A stretch of 11,824 bases of DNA from Desulfobacterales bacterium (GTDB taxonomy: Bacteria; Desulfobacterota; DSM-4660; Desulfatiglandales; Desulfatiglandaceae), in contig JAMOVZ010000146.1 in assembly GCA_027061865.1 (NCBI GenBank), forward strand, positions 1 to 11,824, written 5' to 3'. The stretch's first letter is position 1. The number at the start of each line of letters is the position of its first letter. Positions 1-7,009 of this stretch are shown here, piece after piece. The notes below the pieces were generated by a model, which had not been told where the DNA came from, ran no database searches, and worked only from the letters and a program-made list of their open reading frames with translations. Made by a program: the position numbers and the translations under genes.

Positions 1-813
1 TCCAACGAGTATGTGGGCCCTGAAGGGGGATATGTAACCGCCTCACTTGAGTACGAAACCATCTGGGCCATGGGAGGTATGCTCGGTATAAATGATCTGG
101 ACACCATTGCGCGGCTGGATTTCTTGGCCGACGATATTGGCATAGATACCATGAGTACAGGGGTGGCAATGGCCGTGGCCATGGATGCGGGATACAAGGA
201 GTTCGGTGACAGGGAAGCTGCAATCCACATGATTGAGGAGATTGCGAAGGGGACAAAGCTAGGCAACGCCCTTGGAAACGGGCCCGAGGAGACTGGACGC
301 TATTTTAGCCACACCCGGGTGCCAACCGTTAAGGGCCAAAGCATTGCAGCTTACGACCCCAGGGCCATGCAGGGAACCGGGGTGACCTATGCAACATCTC
401 CCATGGGCGCCGATCATACTGCAGGAAATCTCATAGGCCAATATCTGAGCGGAAACCTGGATCCCCTCTCCATTGAAGGACAGGTGGAGGCCTCCCGCAG
501 GGCCCAGATTTCCGTTGCCGCCCTGGACTGCACAGGCCTGTGTCTGCTGGCCGGTGGGGCCATGTTTTCTCCTGAAGGTGGAGAGGCCATGGTCAGGATG
601 CTCAGTATCAGGCTGGGAAAAAAGCTCAAGTGGGAGGATATAATGGAGCTTGGCCGAAGGGTGCTGCGGGCCGAGAGGGAGTTTAACAGAAGGGCTGGCT
701 TTACCTCCAAGGACGACCGTTTGCCTGGGATGTTCCTCAAGGAACCCCTGCCACCCCATAACAAGGTCTTCATGATAAGGGACGAAGAGCTTGACAAGGT
801 GTTTGATTTTTAA
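1..813 (+). CDS. Aldehyde:ferredoxin oxidoreductase, C-terminal part (5' end outside window)
   Basis: The reading frame is open from base 1, so the gene begins upstream and about 270 residues are visible. The fragment matches domains 2-3 of the tungstopterin aldehyde:ferredoxin oxidoreductase family, which oxidises aldehydes to carboxylic acids with ferredoxin as electron acceptor in the cytoplasm. Visible family signs are GIDTMSTG near the start, SPMGADHTAG in the middle, and DCTGLC, whose Cys codon is at 541-543. That D-x-x-G-L-C motif holds the last [4Fe-4S] cysteine ligand of the family; the other three cysteines would lie upstream of the window. The protein ends with a short KEPLPPHN...LDKVFDF tail. 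The next gene, a MoaD-like carrier, lies in the same frame 12 bases after the stop, a pairing that fits pterin cofactor supply. The substrate cannot be told from the fragment. Confidence 0.93.
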   Translation, partial: SNEYVGPEGGYVTASLEYETIWAMGGMLGINDLDTIARLDFLADDIGIDTMSTGVAMAVAMDAGYKEFGDREAAIHMIEEIAKGTKLGNALGNGPEETGRYFSHTRVPTVKGQSIAAYDPRAMQGTGVTYATSPMGADHTAGNLIGQYLSGNLDPLSIEGQVEASRRAQISVAALDCTGLCLLAGGAMFSPEGGEAMVRMLSIRLGKKLKWEDIMELGRRVLRAEREFNRRAGFTSKDDRLPGMFLKEPLPPHNKVFMIRDEELDKVFDF

Positions 814-825
814 GGCTTCGAGGCA

Positions 826-1068
826 GTGGCGCGGATAAGGGTAAAACTCTATGGGGCACTTCCCAAGCTGGTCCAGGCCTATGACAAGGAAAGGGGTTTG
901 GATCTAGTGCTCCCCGATGACGCCCACCTCAAGGCGGTCTTGGAGACCTTGGGTATTCCAGAGGAGCGGAGGGTAGTAGGAGTGCTGGATGGAAGGGTCA
1001 TAAAACCTTATGATCCGCTCCCTGATGGGGTCACATTGACCCTGCTTGAATCAGCTTCTGGCGGATGA
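826..1068 (+). CDS. MoaD/ThiS-family sulfur carrier protein
   Basis: This encodes 80 residues from a GTG start, close to the usual 80-90 for MoaD. It begins with a beta strand typical of the ubiquitin fold (RIRVKLYGALPKL) and ends in Ser-Gly-Gly. The C-terminal Gly-Gly is the residue pair that is adenylated and thiocarboxylated in this family. MoaD proteins donate sulfur to the dithiolene of molybdopterin, the same pterin used for tungsten. The position 12 bases after the oxidoreductase suggests a dedicated carrier for its cofactor, which is an inference. The start has only a weak GAGG (820-823) very close to the GTG, so translation may depend on coupling to the upstream gene. Confidence 0.85.
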   Translation: MARIRVKLYGALPKLVQAYDKERGLDLVLPDDAHLKAVLETLGIPEERRVVGVLDGRVIKPYDPLPDGVTLTLLESASGG

Positions 1069-1361
1069 TCCCTGCCCCGATCACTATGACTTCCGGAGCC
1101 CCATTTTTGGGCCCAATCTGGCTTTTGTGCAAACTCCACTTGAACATTCTTGCCCTATTGTCTCGTTCTTCTTTTAATGTAGAAGTTCCAGCGTCTAGTA
1201 ATGAACCTGAGTTCTTGAGGTATCAGCGGCTCACACGAGTAATTATAGTTGGGCGAGCTTCACTGCACCAGAGCTGTTTTTCAATTAAGGCTGATTTATG
1301 GCTAGTGTAGAGTGGTGTTGCCAATACAAAAGGTTGGCTTGTGTTTTATCAAATATTAATA
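1069..1361. other. Gap without a convincing gene
   Basis: About 290 bases between the MoaD-like gene and the antitoxin promoter. An open frame of 81 codons (1065-1310) starts in an ATGA overlap with the MoaD stop. Its protein has no recognisable motif, an unusual composition rich in Leu and Ser, and no ribosome-binding site, so I do not call it a gene. The stretch looks more AT-rich than the flanking genes, which would fit a decayed insert or old intergenic DNA. I see no RNA gene or clear terminator. Confidence 0.5.
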
Positions 1362-1362
1362 A
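1334..1362 (+). promoter_or_regulatory. Possible sigma-70-type promoter of the antitoxin locus
   Basis: TTGGCT (1334-1339) and TAATAA (1357-1362) are 17 bases apart and lie just before the operator-like repeats. Both hexamers are weak matches to TTGACA and TATAAT, so the call rests mostly on the AT-rich setting and the position. Confidence 0.3.
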
Positions 1363-1386
1363 TATCATAACGTGATATGATGATAT
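1362..1386. promoter_or_regulatory. Operator-like repeats before the RHH antitoxin
   Basis: ATATCA (1362-1367) and TGATAT (1373-1378) form a perfect inverted repeat with a 5-base spacer. TGATAT recurs at 1381-1386, giving three half-sites. Ribbon-helix-helix antitoxins normally repress their own operon by binding such short repeated half-sites next to the promoter. The site is seen in the sequence; the binding is inferred. Confidence 0.5.
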
Positions 1387-1412
1387 ATCCCGGAAGGAGG
1401 GCGGTCAGACAT

Positions 1413-1657
1413 ATGCCGGCTGTCAGTTTTTATCTTAGCCAAGAGATACTTGATGTAGTTCGCGCCAAGGCCAAAGCAGAGAAGATTCCTGTATCCAGAA
1501 TCATAAGTGAGAGGGTAAAGCAGTATCTTGGCCGTATGGAGAGCATGGATGCGCGTGGGTCCTTAAATGTCTTGTGGAGGAGGGGCCGCTAAAAGGAATA
1601 AAGGGATGGGAGCAGATTCACAATGAAGGGACTGAAGCCAATGCCCATAGGACTTGA
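1413..1657 (+). pseudogene. Ribbon-helix-helix (CopG/VapB-like) antitoxin, frameshifted
   Basis: The intact first part reads MPAVSFYLSQEILDVVRAKA and continues through an RHH fold: a beta strand (VSFYL) and two helices ending around VKQYLGRMES. The ATG at 1413 is chosen because AAGGAGG lies at 1394-1400 and the frame upstream has no family sequence. As it stands the frame stops at 1592 after 59 residues, with a tail unlike the family. The neighbouring frame reads LKCLVEEGPLKGIKGWEQ and ends in EANAHRT with a stop at 1655-1657, which is the usual tail of PIN-partnered antitoxins of this type. Restoring one base, most simply one more G in the run at 1557-1559, would give an intact protein of 81 residues. 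The partner toxin overlaps its end. The change may be true decay or a sequencing error. Confidence 0.75.
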
Positions 1658-1688
1658 TACCGGTTTTTTCTTCCTGCTTGATGCTTGA
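1641..1688 (+). pseudogene. PIN-domain (VapC-like) toxin remnant, N-terminal 15 codons
   Basis: The frame reads MPIGLDTGFFFLLDA and then stops at 1686-1688. This is the first beta strand of a PIN ribonuclease, including the first conserved acidic residue (the Asp of LDT). It overlaps the end of the antitoxin reading frame by 17 bases, the normal layout of RHH-PIN operons. An in-frame ATG at 1623 would add six residues. The next 140 bases (1689-1827) were read in all three forward frames. They contain several stops and no recognisable PIN sequence, so most of the toxin has been lost or scrambled. No active nuclease can come from this locus. Confidence 0.6.
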
Positions 1689-1827
1689 ACTATACCGTAA
1701 AAGGGGATCAAGATGATAAACCTGGGAAAAGAGGCGACATAGATTCCCTTCATGGCTAGAATAAGGAATTCAGAACCAATACGCGGATGGAAAACGCTGC
1801 GGCACTTTATAAAAATGGGGAGTATGA

Positions 1828-2937
1828 GTGCTTAAGAGGCCTACCAGAGCGGTTGTGGACCTGGGTGCCATAGCCCATAACGTCAGGGAAATCAGAAAGG
1901 CCATTGGTCAAAGGCGCCGATTGATGGCCGTTGTGAAGGCAGACGGCTATGGCCACGGCGCAGTGAAGGTGGCCCAAGCCGCGCTAGGGCACGGGGCTGA
2001 TTATCTAGGTGTTGCTCTGCCCGGGGAGGCAAAGGAGCTTCGCCTTGCCGGCATTGAGGCCCCCATTTTGGTGTTGGGTGCCATTGAGCCTGAGCAAGCC
2101 CGTGAAGTGATAGAGGCACGGGCGGAGCAGACGGTCTGCACTGTGGAAACGGCTCAAGCCCTTGACCACGCTGGTGCGGAGGCGGGCATGCACGTGGATG
2201 TCCATATCAAGGTGGACACAGGGATGGGCCGTATCGGTGTGGCCCCTGAGGATGTCTTGGAGTTTGCAAGGGCAATTGGCGGCTTGAAGCAGATAAGGGT
2301 AAAGGGGCTCTTCAGCCACTTTTCGGTTGCAGATGAAGCAGACAAGGCCTTTTCCCGAAGACAAATGGGGATATTTGACCAGGTGGTTGAGACCCTGGCC
2401 CAGGCGGGCATTAAAACCTCCTTGAAACACATGGCAAACAGCGCGGCGGTCTTGGATCTCCCTCAGTCTTATTATGACATGGTAAGGCCGGGCATAATGA
2501 TCTATGGGCTCTATCCCTCAGAACACGTGGGAAGAAGCATACCGATAATTCCTGCCATGACTTTCAAGACCAAAATCTTGTTTTTGAAAAAGGTCCCGCC
2601 TGGCACGCCAATAAGTTACGGCCGCACTTATCACACGGAAAAACAGAGCCTGGTTGCCACCCTCCCGGTGGGTTATGCAGACGGCTATTCCCGCCTACTC
2701 TCAAACAGGGGAGAGGTGATGGTCGGGGGCATAAGGGCGCCTGTAGTGGGCAGGGTTTGCATGGACATGATAATGGTGGATGTCACCCACATCCCTGATG
2801 TCTCAGTAGGCGATGAGGTGGTACTGTTTGGAGAGAAGCCAAGCGCTGATGAGATAGCCCGACTTACAGGCACGATCAGCTATGAAGTGGTCTGCGGGGT
2901 GTCCAGGCGCGTTCCAAGGGCCTATATTCCTGCCTGA
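1828..2937 (+). CDS. alr: Alanine racemase
   Basis: This PLP enzyme interconverts L- and D-alanine in the cytoplasm and supplies D-Ala for peptidoglycan. It has 369 residues, normal for the family. The PLP lysine lies in AVVKADGYGHG (Lys37) and the opposite catalytic base is the Tyr in ISYGRTY (Tyr264). The family segments KVDTGMGRIG (127-136), YADGYSR (283-289) and GRVCMDMIMVDVT (308-320) are all present, covering the TIM-barrel and the C-terminal beta domain. The start is GTG at 1828, with GGGGAG at 1817-1822 five bases upstream. An overlapping ATG at 1824 is in another frame and stops at once. The next gene starts 17 bases after its stop, so the two are probably cotranscribed. Confidence 0.97.
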   Translation: MLKRPTRAVVDLGAIAHNVREIRKAIGQRRRLMAVVKADGYGHGAVKVAQAALGHGADYLGVALPGEAKELRLAGIEAPILVLGAIEPEQAREVIEARAEQTVCTVETAQALDHAGAEAGMHVDVHIKVDTGMGRIGVAPEDVLEFARAIGGLKQIRVKGLFSHFSVADEADKAFSRRQMGIFDQVVETLAQAGIKTSLKHMANSAAVLDLPQSYYDMVRPGIMIYGLYPSEHVGRSIPIIPAMTFKTKILFLKKVPPGTPISYGRTYHTEKQSLVATLPVGYADGYSRLLSNRGEVMVGGIRAPVVGRVCMDMIMVDVTHIPDVSVGDEVVLFGEKPSADEIARLTGTISYEVVCGVSRRVPRAYIPA

Positions 2938-2954
2938 GTTATTCAATCGCTCTC

Positions 2955-3527
2955 ATGGACCTGGATATCTTGATTAATAAGGCAATAAGGCTGGGCGCAA
3001 GTGATGCTAAGGTGATTCGCACCAACGGGATCATCATAGAACCACACTTGGTGGAACTTTGTAAACCTCCAGGATGCCAAGGATATGGTAAGTGTGCCAA
3101 CTGCCCACCCCACGCAATGGGCCCGCAAGAAGCCCGCGCAATGATCGAGTCACACACGTGGGCCTTGCTATTCAAGATTGACCTGCCCCCGGAGAGTTTA
3201 TTATCAGAAAGCCATCACCGGGAATTTCGAAAGGTGTTTATGATATCCGGGGCCCTGGAGCAGGCTGCCAGACAACTGGGCTTGGCCTCTCCCTATGGAC
3301 TTGGGGCCGGCTCCTGTAAAGTGGCCTTTTGCAATGGGGTCCCGTGCGCTCAACTGCAAGCCAAGCCCTGCCTTTATCCGAAGGTTGCCAGGCCATCGCC
3401 AGAGGCCATTGGCATAAACCTATTTAAGCTTGCCTCGCTGGTGGGCTGGCCTATACACAGGATTGGAAGAGACAGTGATCCCAAGAAGATCCCCTCTGCC
3501 ATGCTCATGGGAATGGTCATTGTCTAG
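2955..3527 (+). CDS. DUF2284 predicted metal-binding protein
   Basis: This is a 190-residue soluble protein with two cysteine clusters. The first is Cys36, Cys41, Cys47 and Cys50 in a C-x4-C-x5-C-x2-C pattern ending CANCPPH. The second is Cys121, Cys126, Cys131 and Cys139, followed by ARPSPEAIGINLF. This is the layout of the DUF2284 family, found mostly in anaerobes and predicted to bind metal or an iron-sulfur cluster; no reaction is established that I can name. The start is the first ATG after alr, with no clear Shine-Dalgarno, so coupling to alr is likely. The stop TAG lies in the palindrome CTAG that is also the stop of the convergent regulator gene. Confidence 0.85.
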   Translation: MDLDILINKAIRLGASDAKVIRTNGIIIEPHLVELCKPPGCQGYGKCANCPPHAMGPQEARAMIESHTWALLFKIDLPPESLLSESHHREFRKVFMISGALEQAARQLGLASPYGLGAGSCKVAFCNGVPCAQLQAKPCLYPKVARPSPEAIGINLFKLASLVGWPIHRIGRDSDPKKIPSAMLMGMVIV

Positions 3528-4894
3528 GTCATGACTCCATATTTCTTGAGTTTCTTTTGGAGGGTCTTTCGGGTGATTCCCAGGCGGCGGGCTGCCTCGC
3601 TCTTGTTTCCTCCGGTGGCCTCAAGGGTCTTTAGGATGGTGGCCTTTTCCACCTCTTCTAAAGGCACTCCAGCGGGGATGCCCCCTTGCATGCCGTTCCG
3701 CTCCCCTGGGGCTTCCATCTCCTGGAGTGCAAGGGGAAGGTCTGGGACATCTACATATTCATAGCGTGAGAGCACCACGGCCCTCTCCACCGCATTCATC
3801 AGCTCCCTTACATTGCCCGGCCAGTCGTATTTCAGCATCCTGTCCATGGCCTGGGGAGTGAAACCCTTAAGGGATTTGCGATTCCTTTTAGAGAAGTGGG
3901 CCAGAAAATGTTGGGCAAGCAGTGGGATGTCTTCCCTCCGCTCCCTCAGGGGAGGGACTTCTAGGGTTACTACGTTTAAACGATAATATAGGTCCTCCCT
4001 GAATCTCCCCTCCTGGATTTCTCTTGCCAGGTCTTTGTTGGTTGCGGCAATCACTCTCACATCCACCTTTATTACCTCTTCTCCGCCTACCCTGGTAAAT
4101 TCCATCTCCTGGAGCACGCGGAGCAGTTTTGCCTGCATGGCAAGCGACATCTCGCTGACTTCGTCTAGAAACAAGGTCCCCTGGTGCGCCTGCCGGAACT
4201 TTCCCTCCTTGCGGCGGTGTGCGCCGGTAAAGGCGCCCTTTTCGTGCCCGAAGAGCTCGGATTCCAGGAGGGTTTCGGTGATGGCAGCGCAGTTGACCTT
4301 GATGAAGGGCCCCTTGCTTCTAAGGCTGTTGTGATGGATGGCACCAGCAATGAGTTCCTTGCCCGTGCCGGATTCGCCTGTAATCAGGACGGTGGCCTCA
4401 GAGGGAGCCACTTGAGCCAAGGTCTCAAGCAGCCTCACCATTGAACTGCTGGCCCCTATGATATTTTCTGCCTTGAATTGTTCGCCTAAGGTCTCACGGA
4501 GGAGCCGGTTTTCCTCTTTGAGTTCAGTGTGCTCCATGGCCCGCTCCATGGCGAGGCGGAGTTCATCAAAGTCCAGAGGCTTTGTGAGATAGTCGTAGGC
4601 CCCCTTTTTCATTGCCTCCACGGCTGTGTCCACGGAAGAGTAGGCGGTCATCATGATCACCGGGACCGCGGGGTTATAGGTCTTGATGGACTCGAGGGCC
4701 TGGATGCCAGAGAGCCTTATCATCCTGATATCCATTAGCACGAGATCAAAGGGGGCCTCTTTAACTTTGCCTACTGCAATATCTCCATCCTGGGCCTCCT
4801 CAACACGATATCCCCACCCCTTCAAAAGGGTCTTCAACATGGTGCGGTGGGCCGTGTCGTCATCAACTATCAGGATTGATTTACCTTTATGCAT
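3524..4894 (-). CDS. zraR: Sigma-54-dependent response regulator, NtrC/ZraR type
   Basis: This 456-residue protein has the three NtrC domains in order. The receiver domain (about 5-120) has Asp11/Asp12, the phosphoacceptor Asp55 in LVLMDIRM, and Lys105. The AAA+ domain (about 145-385) has Walker A GESGTGK (173-179), the sigma-54 contact loop GAFTGA (220-225), Walker B TLFLDE (240-245) and arginine-rich segments around PPLRERR. The C-terminal Fis-type helix-turn-helix (about 426-450) ends TRKTLQKKLKK. Phosphorylated proteins of this class form rings that open sigma-54 promoters by ATP hydrolysis. The start codon overlaps the end of the kinase gene by 8 bases, so the two form one translationally coupled pair. 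The likely target is the sigma-54 promoter at 6945-6960. The name ZraR rests on the ZraP-like neighbour; AtoC-like or other NtrC names are equally defensible from sequence alone. Confidence 0.95.
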   Translation of the reverse strand: MHKGKSILIVDDDTAHRTMLKTLLKGWGYRVEEAQDGDIAVGKVKEAPFDLVLMDIRMIRLSGIQALESIKTYNPAVPVIMMTAYSSVDTAVEAMKKGAYDYLTKPLDFDELRLAMERAMEHTELKEENRLLRETLGEQFKAENIIGASSSMVRLLETLAQVAPSEATVLITGESGTGKELIAGAIHHNSLRSKGPFIKVNCAAITETLLESELFGHEKGAFTGAHRRKEGKFRQAHQGTLFLDEVSEMSLAMQAKLLRVLQEMEFTRVGGEEVIKVDVRVIAATNKDLAREIQEGRFREDLYYRLNVVTLEVPPLRERREDIPLLAQHFLAHFSKRNRKSLKGFTPQAMDRMLKYDWPGNVRELMNAVERAVVLSRYEYVDVPDLPLALQEMEAPGERNGMQGGIPAGVPLEEVEKATILKTLEATGGNKSEAARRLGITRKTLQKKLKKYGVMT

Positions 4895-6668
4895 GCTTTG
4901 ATTCCTTTTGGTCCCTCTGGGAGATGGGAAACACCAAGGTCACTGTAGTGCCCTCGCCCTGGTGGCTCTCTACATTTATCTTGCCGCCATGGGCCTCCGC
5001 TATTTTCAAAACAATGGACAAACCCAGCCCCGTCCCAGAGGATTTTGTGGTAAAGTAGGGATCAAATATATGGGGGAGGTCTTGAGGCCTTATCCCTTGA
5101 CCTGTATCAGAAACCATAATTGCCAGCTCCCCCTTTTTTTCATCAAATGATGACTTCACCCTCAATGTTCCGCCAGGGTCCATGGCATCCAGGGCGTTGA
5201 GGTAAAGATTCAATAATGCCTGTTTTACGCGGTCAGGATCTAGTGGCACCTCCAAGTGTTGAGAAGACAGCTCCACCTTGATCCCTTTTCTCTCTGAGTC
5301 TTGCTGAACCATCCTTATTGAATCCTGGAGAAGCTCATGGATATCTACAGGCCTTTTCAGTACGTTGTCAGGCCTTGCAAAATCAAGGAGCTGGCCTATC
5401 ACCCGGTTTAGCCTTTCCACCTCCTGGATCATGATGTCTGCTGTGGCGCGGCTCTCTGGAAGATCATGGCATTTTTCCCGGAAATAAGTGGCAAACCCCT
5501 TTATGGAACTGAGGGGATTCCGGATTTCGTGGGCCACCCCAGCAGCAAGCCTGCCAATGGCAGCAAGCCTCTGGGAACGGGCCACTTCCCTTTCAAGGTG
5601 CTTGATATGGCTGAGATCTCTTAAAAGCGCCACCACCCCCATGGGGTGTCCGCCTTCTTCTCTGATTAGTGTTGCAGTAATGTGAAGAGGAATTTCTTTC
5701 CCATTATTAAGCTTTACGTTTTCTTCCCTTTCCACGGCCCCACTTCCCTCTTTTGCTTGGGAGATTGCCTCCAATAGCTGAGGTGGAAGAGAATCCTTGA
5801 AATTTTTCCCAATAACCTCAGAGGCACTGAAGCCCAAAATCTTTTCTGCCTCATGATTAAATGCTATGACAGATCCCTCCTGAATATCCACTGCCACGAC
5901 GCCTGCCGGCATGTTCTTGACCAGATTCTCGGAAAAGGCCTGCACCCTGGAAAGGGCCACTCTGGCTCCCCTGTAAGCTTGGGCCAGGAACAGCGACACT
6001 ATCCCAGCAAACCCAATAAGCAAAAGAATAAGGGCCATGATTATCATGTGGCGGGTATCTTCCCTCCTGGCTGCCTCTACAGGGGTCATGTCCAATCCAA
6101 CAAAGATCACCAGGTCGCCGGGATTTGAACTGGGGGTTAAGCCTCTCCACATAGGGCCCATCCTCCTCCACATGCCCCTCATGCCCATGGGCCTCCTCAT
6201 AGGTTCAAATTTCTTGTAGACTTCAAAGACCATTGCTCCATGGGGGCCGGTAATCTCCCTCCAGTTGACCGCTTCTGATTCGGCCACTTTTGAGAGATCC
6301 AAGCCGGTTTTATATATGTTGCCCACCTGCTTTAGGTCACTGTGTGCCAATATGAGACCGTCTGTATCAGTTATTGCCAGGTGGACGATGTCCGGCTGTT
6401 TTGCGGTCTCTGTGAGGAGCATCTGGACTTGGTGCCTTCCCCAGTTCATGCCCATCATGCCGGTGCGGGTTCCCGCCTCAAAAGACCTGATCAGCGCAGC
6501 TCCTTTTTCCACCAATAATTCGGTGGTTTTTTTGTTTTGCCGGTCAAGGTATTCAAATGTCATGAAGATGAATATAGGGGCAAGCACTGCCACAGCTCCC
6601 AGAATGAGCCATGGGGGCAGATTGATCCATTGGCTTGGGCGGGTTTTCTTATCATAGATTTGGGGCAT
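4887..6668 (-). CDS. zraS: Membrane histidine kinase with PAS domain, ZraS type
   Basis: This 593-residue sensor kinase has a first membrane helix at about 19-39, a periplasmic domain of about 165 residues and a second helix at about 208-231. A PAS domain follows at about 243-350, then the dimerisation/HisKA segment with the phosphoacceptor His380 in VAHEIRNPLSS. The ATPase domain has N-box Asn487/Asn491, G1 DTGQGI (521-526) and G2 GTGLGLS (545-551). It should autophosphorylate on His380 and pass phosphate to Asp55 of the adjacent regulator. The periplasmic domain contains an unusual Met/Arg/Trp-rich stretch (157-176) with MGMRGMW and RRMGPMW, which could bind metal or a partner. The Shine-Dalgarno is weak (GAGAG about 7 bases before the ATG). 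The divergent ZraP-like gene suggests an envelope or metal signal, but the ligand is unknown. Confidence 0.95.
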   Translation of the reverse strand: MPQIYDKKTRPSQWINLPPWLILGAVAVLAPIFIFMTFEYLDRQNKKTTELLVEKGAALIRSFEAGTRTGMMGMNWGRHQVQMLLTETAKQPDIVHLAITDTDGLILAHSDLKQVGNIYKTGLDLSKVAESEAVNWREITGPHGAMVFEVYKKFEPMRRPMGMRGMWRRMGPMWRGLTPSSNPGDLVIFVGLDMTPVEAARREDTRHMIIMALILLLIGFAGIVSLFLAQAYRGARVALSRVQAFSENLVKNMPAGVVAVDIQEGSVIAFNHEAEKILGFSASEVIGKNFKDSLPPQLLEAISQAKEGSGAVEREENVKLNNGKEIPLHITATLIREEGGHPMGVVALLRDLSHIKHLEREVARSQRLAAIGRLAAGVAHEIRNPLSSIKGFATYFREKCHDLPESRATADIMIQEVERLNRVIGQLLDFARPDNVLKRPVDIHELLQDSIRMVQQDSERKGIKVELSSQHLEVPLDPDRVKQALLNLYLNALDAMDPGGTLRVKSSFDEKKGELAIMVSDTGQGIRPQDLPHIFDPYFTTKSSGTGLGLSIVLKIAEAHGGKINVESHQGEGTTVTLVFPISQRDQKESKHA

Positions 6669-6799
6669 GGAGCCACTCTCTTTTTTATTTATTGCTAATC
6701 TCCTTTCAAGATCGGTGCCTTACACCTTCTGTTGGAACTATACCCGCTTGTGTTCATCCCATTCATAAGCATTTAGGAAGGGAATGGCTTCAATTGATC

Positions 6800-6846
6800 G
6801 GATACAAAATACCCGGTTGGATATGCAAGCTGGGTAATAAGTATCC
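6800..6846. promoter_or_regulatory. Paired upstream activator sites for the NtrC-type regulator
   Basis: GGATACAAAATACCC (6800-6814) and GGGTAATAAGTATCC (6832-6846) each fit the palindrome GGRTA-N5-TAYCC, and the two are inverted copies of each other. Their centres are 32 bases apart, close to three helical turns, so two dimers would sit on the same DNA face. The nearer site is about 107 bases upstream of the -24 element, a normal enhancer distance for NtrC-class activators. Binding by the adjacent regulator is inferred. Confidence 0.65.
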
Positions 6847-6862
6847 AATTTATAATGCGCAA

Positions 6863-6875
6863 TATCAAGCAATTC
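6863..6875 (+). promoter_or_regulatory. Candidate IHF site
   Basis: TATCAAGCAATTC matches the IHF consensus WATCAANNNNTTR except for the last base. It lies between the activator sites and the sigma-54 promoter, where IHF usually bends DNA to let the activator touch polymerase. Short AT-rich consensus sequences also match by chance, so the position is most of the support. Confidence 0.4.
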
Positions 6876-6944
6876 TCCCAGAGAGAGGCCCTTGATGGAG
6901 AAAAATATCATTCATTTCAAGCTGTTAAGCTCCAAAAAATATAA

Positions 6945-6960
6945 TGGCATGCCGTTTGCT
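6945..6960 (+). promoter_or_regulatory. Sigma-54 (-24/-12) promoter of the ZraP-like gene
   Basis: TGGCATGCCGTTTGCT matches the consensus TGGCACGNNNNTTGCW with one mismatch (T for the C in TGGCAC). The invariant GG (6946-6947) and GC (6958-6959) are 10 bases apart, as required. Transcription should start near 6971, giving a leader of about 39 bases before the ATG at 7010. A cognate sigma-54 activator is encoded by the divergent operon. Confidence 0.85.
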
Positions 6961-7009
6961 CTCATGGAGAAGGCAAAACATTCAAAAAATCAAAAGGGAG
7001 GGAAAGAAG

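Noticed and set aside
259..797. Long minus-strand open frames inside the oxidoreductase, alr, kinase, cyclase and flavoenzyme genes
   Set aside because: They are mirror frames of well-supported genes and show no motifs or ribosome-binding sites of their own.
1065..1310. An 81-codon open frame starting in an ATGA overlap with the MoaD-like stop
   Set aside because: There is no ribosome-binding site and no family motif, the composition is odd, and the stretch looks AT-rich like the surrounding non-coding DNA. The overlap alone does not support a gene.
1377..1412. A longer N terminus for the antitoxin starting at 1377
   Set aside because: The extra codons cover the operator repeats and the Shine-Dalgarno AAGGAGG; the RHH strand begins right after the ATG at 1413.
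6737..6742. TATAGT on the minus strand as a -10 box for the kinase-regulator operon
   Set aside because: No credible -35 hexamer lies at the right distance, so the promoter of this operon remains unassigned.
6944..7009. A longer N terminus for the ZraP-like protein
   Set aside because: It would start inside the sigma-54 promoter and put 22 polar residues before a clean signal peptide. ATG 7010 has a good Shine-Dalgarno.
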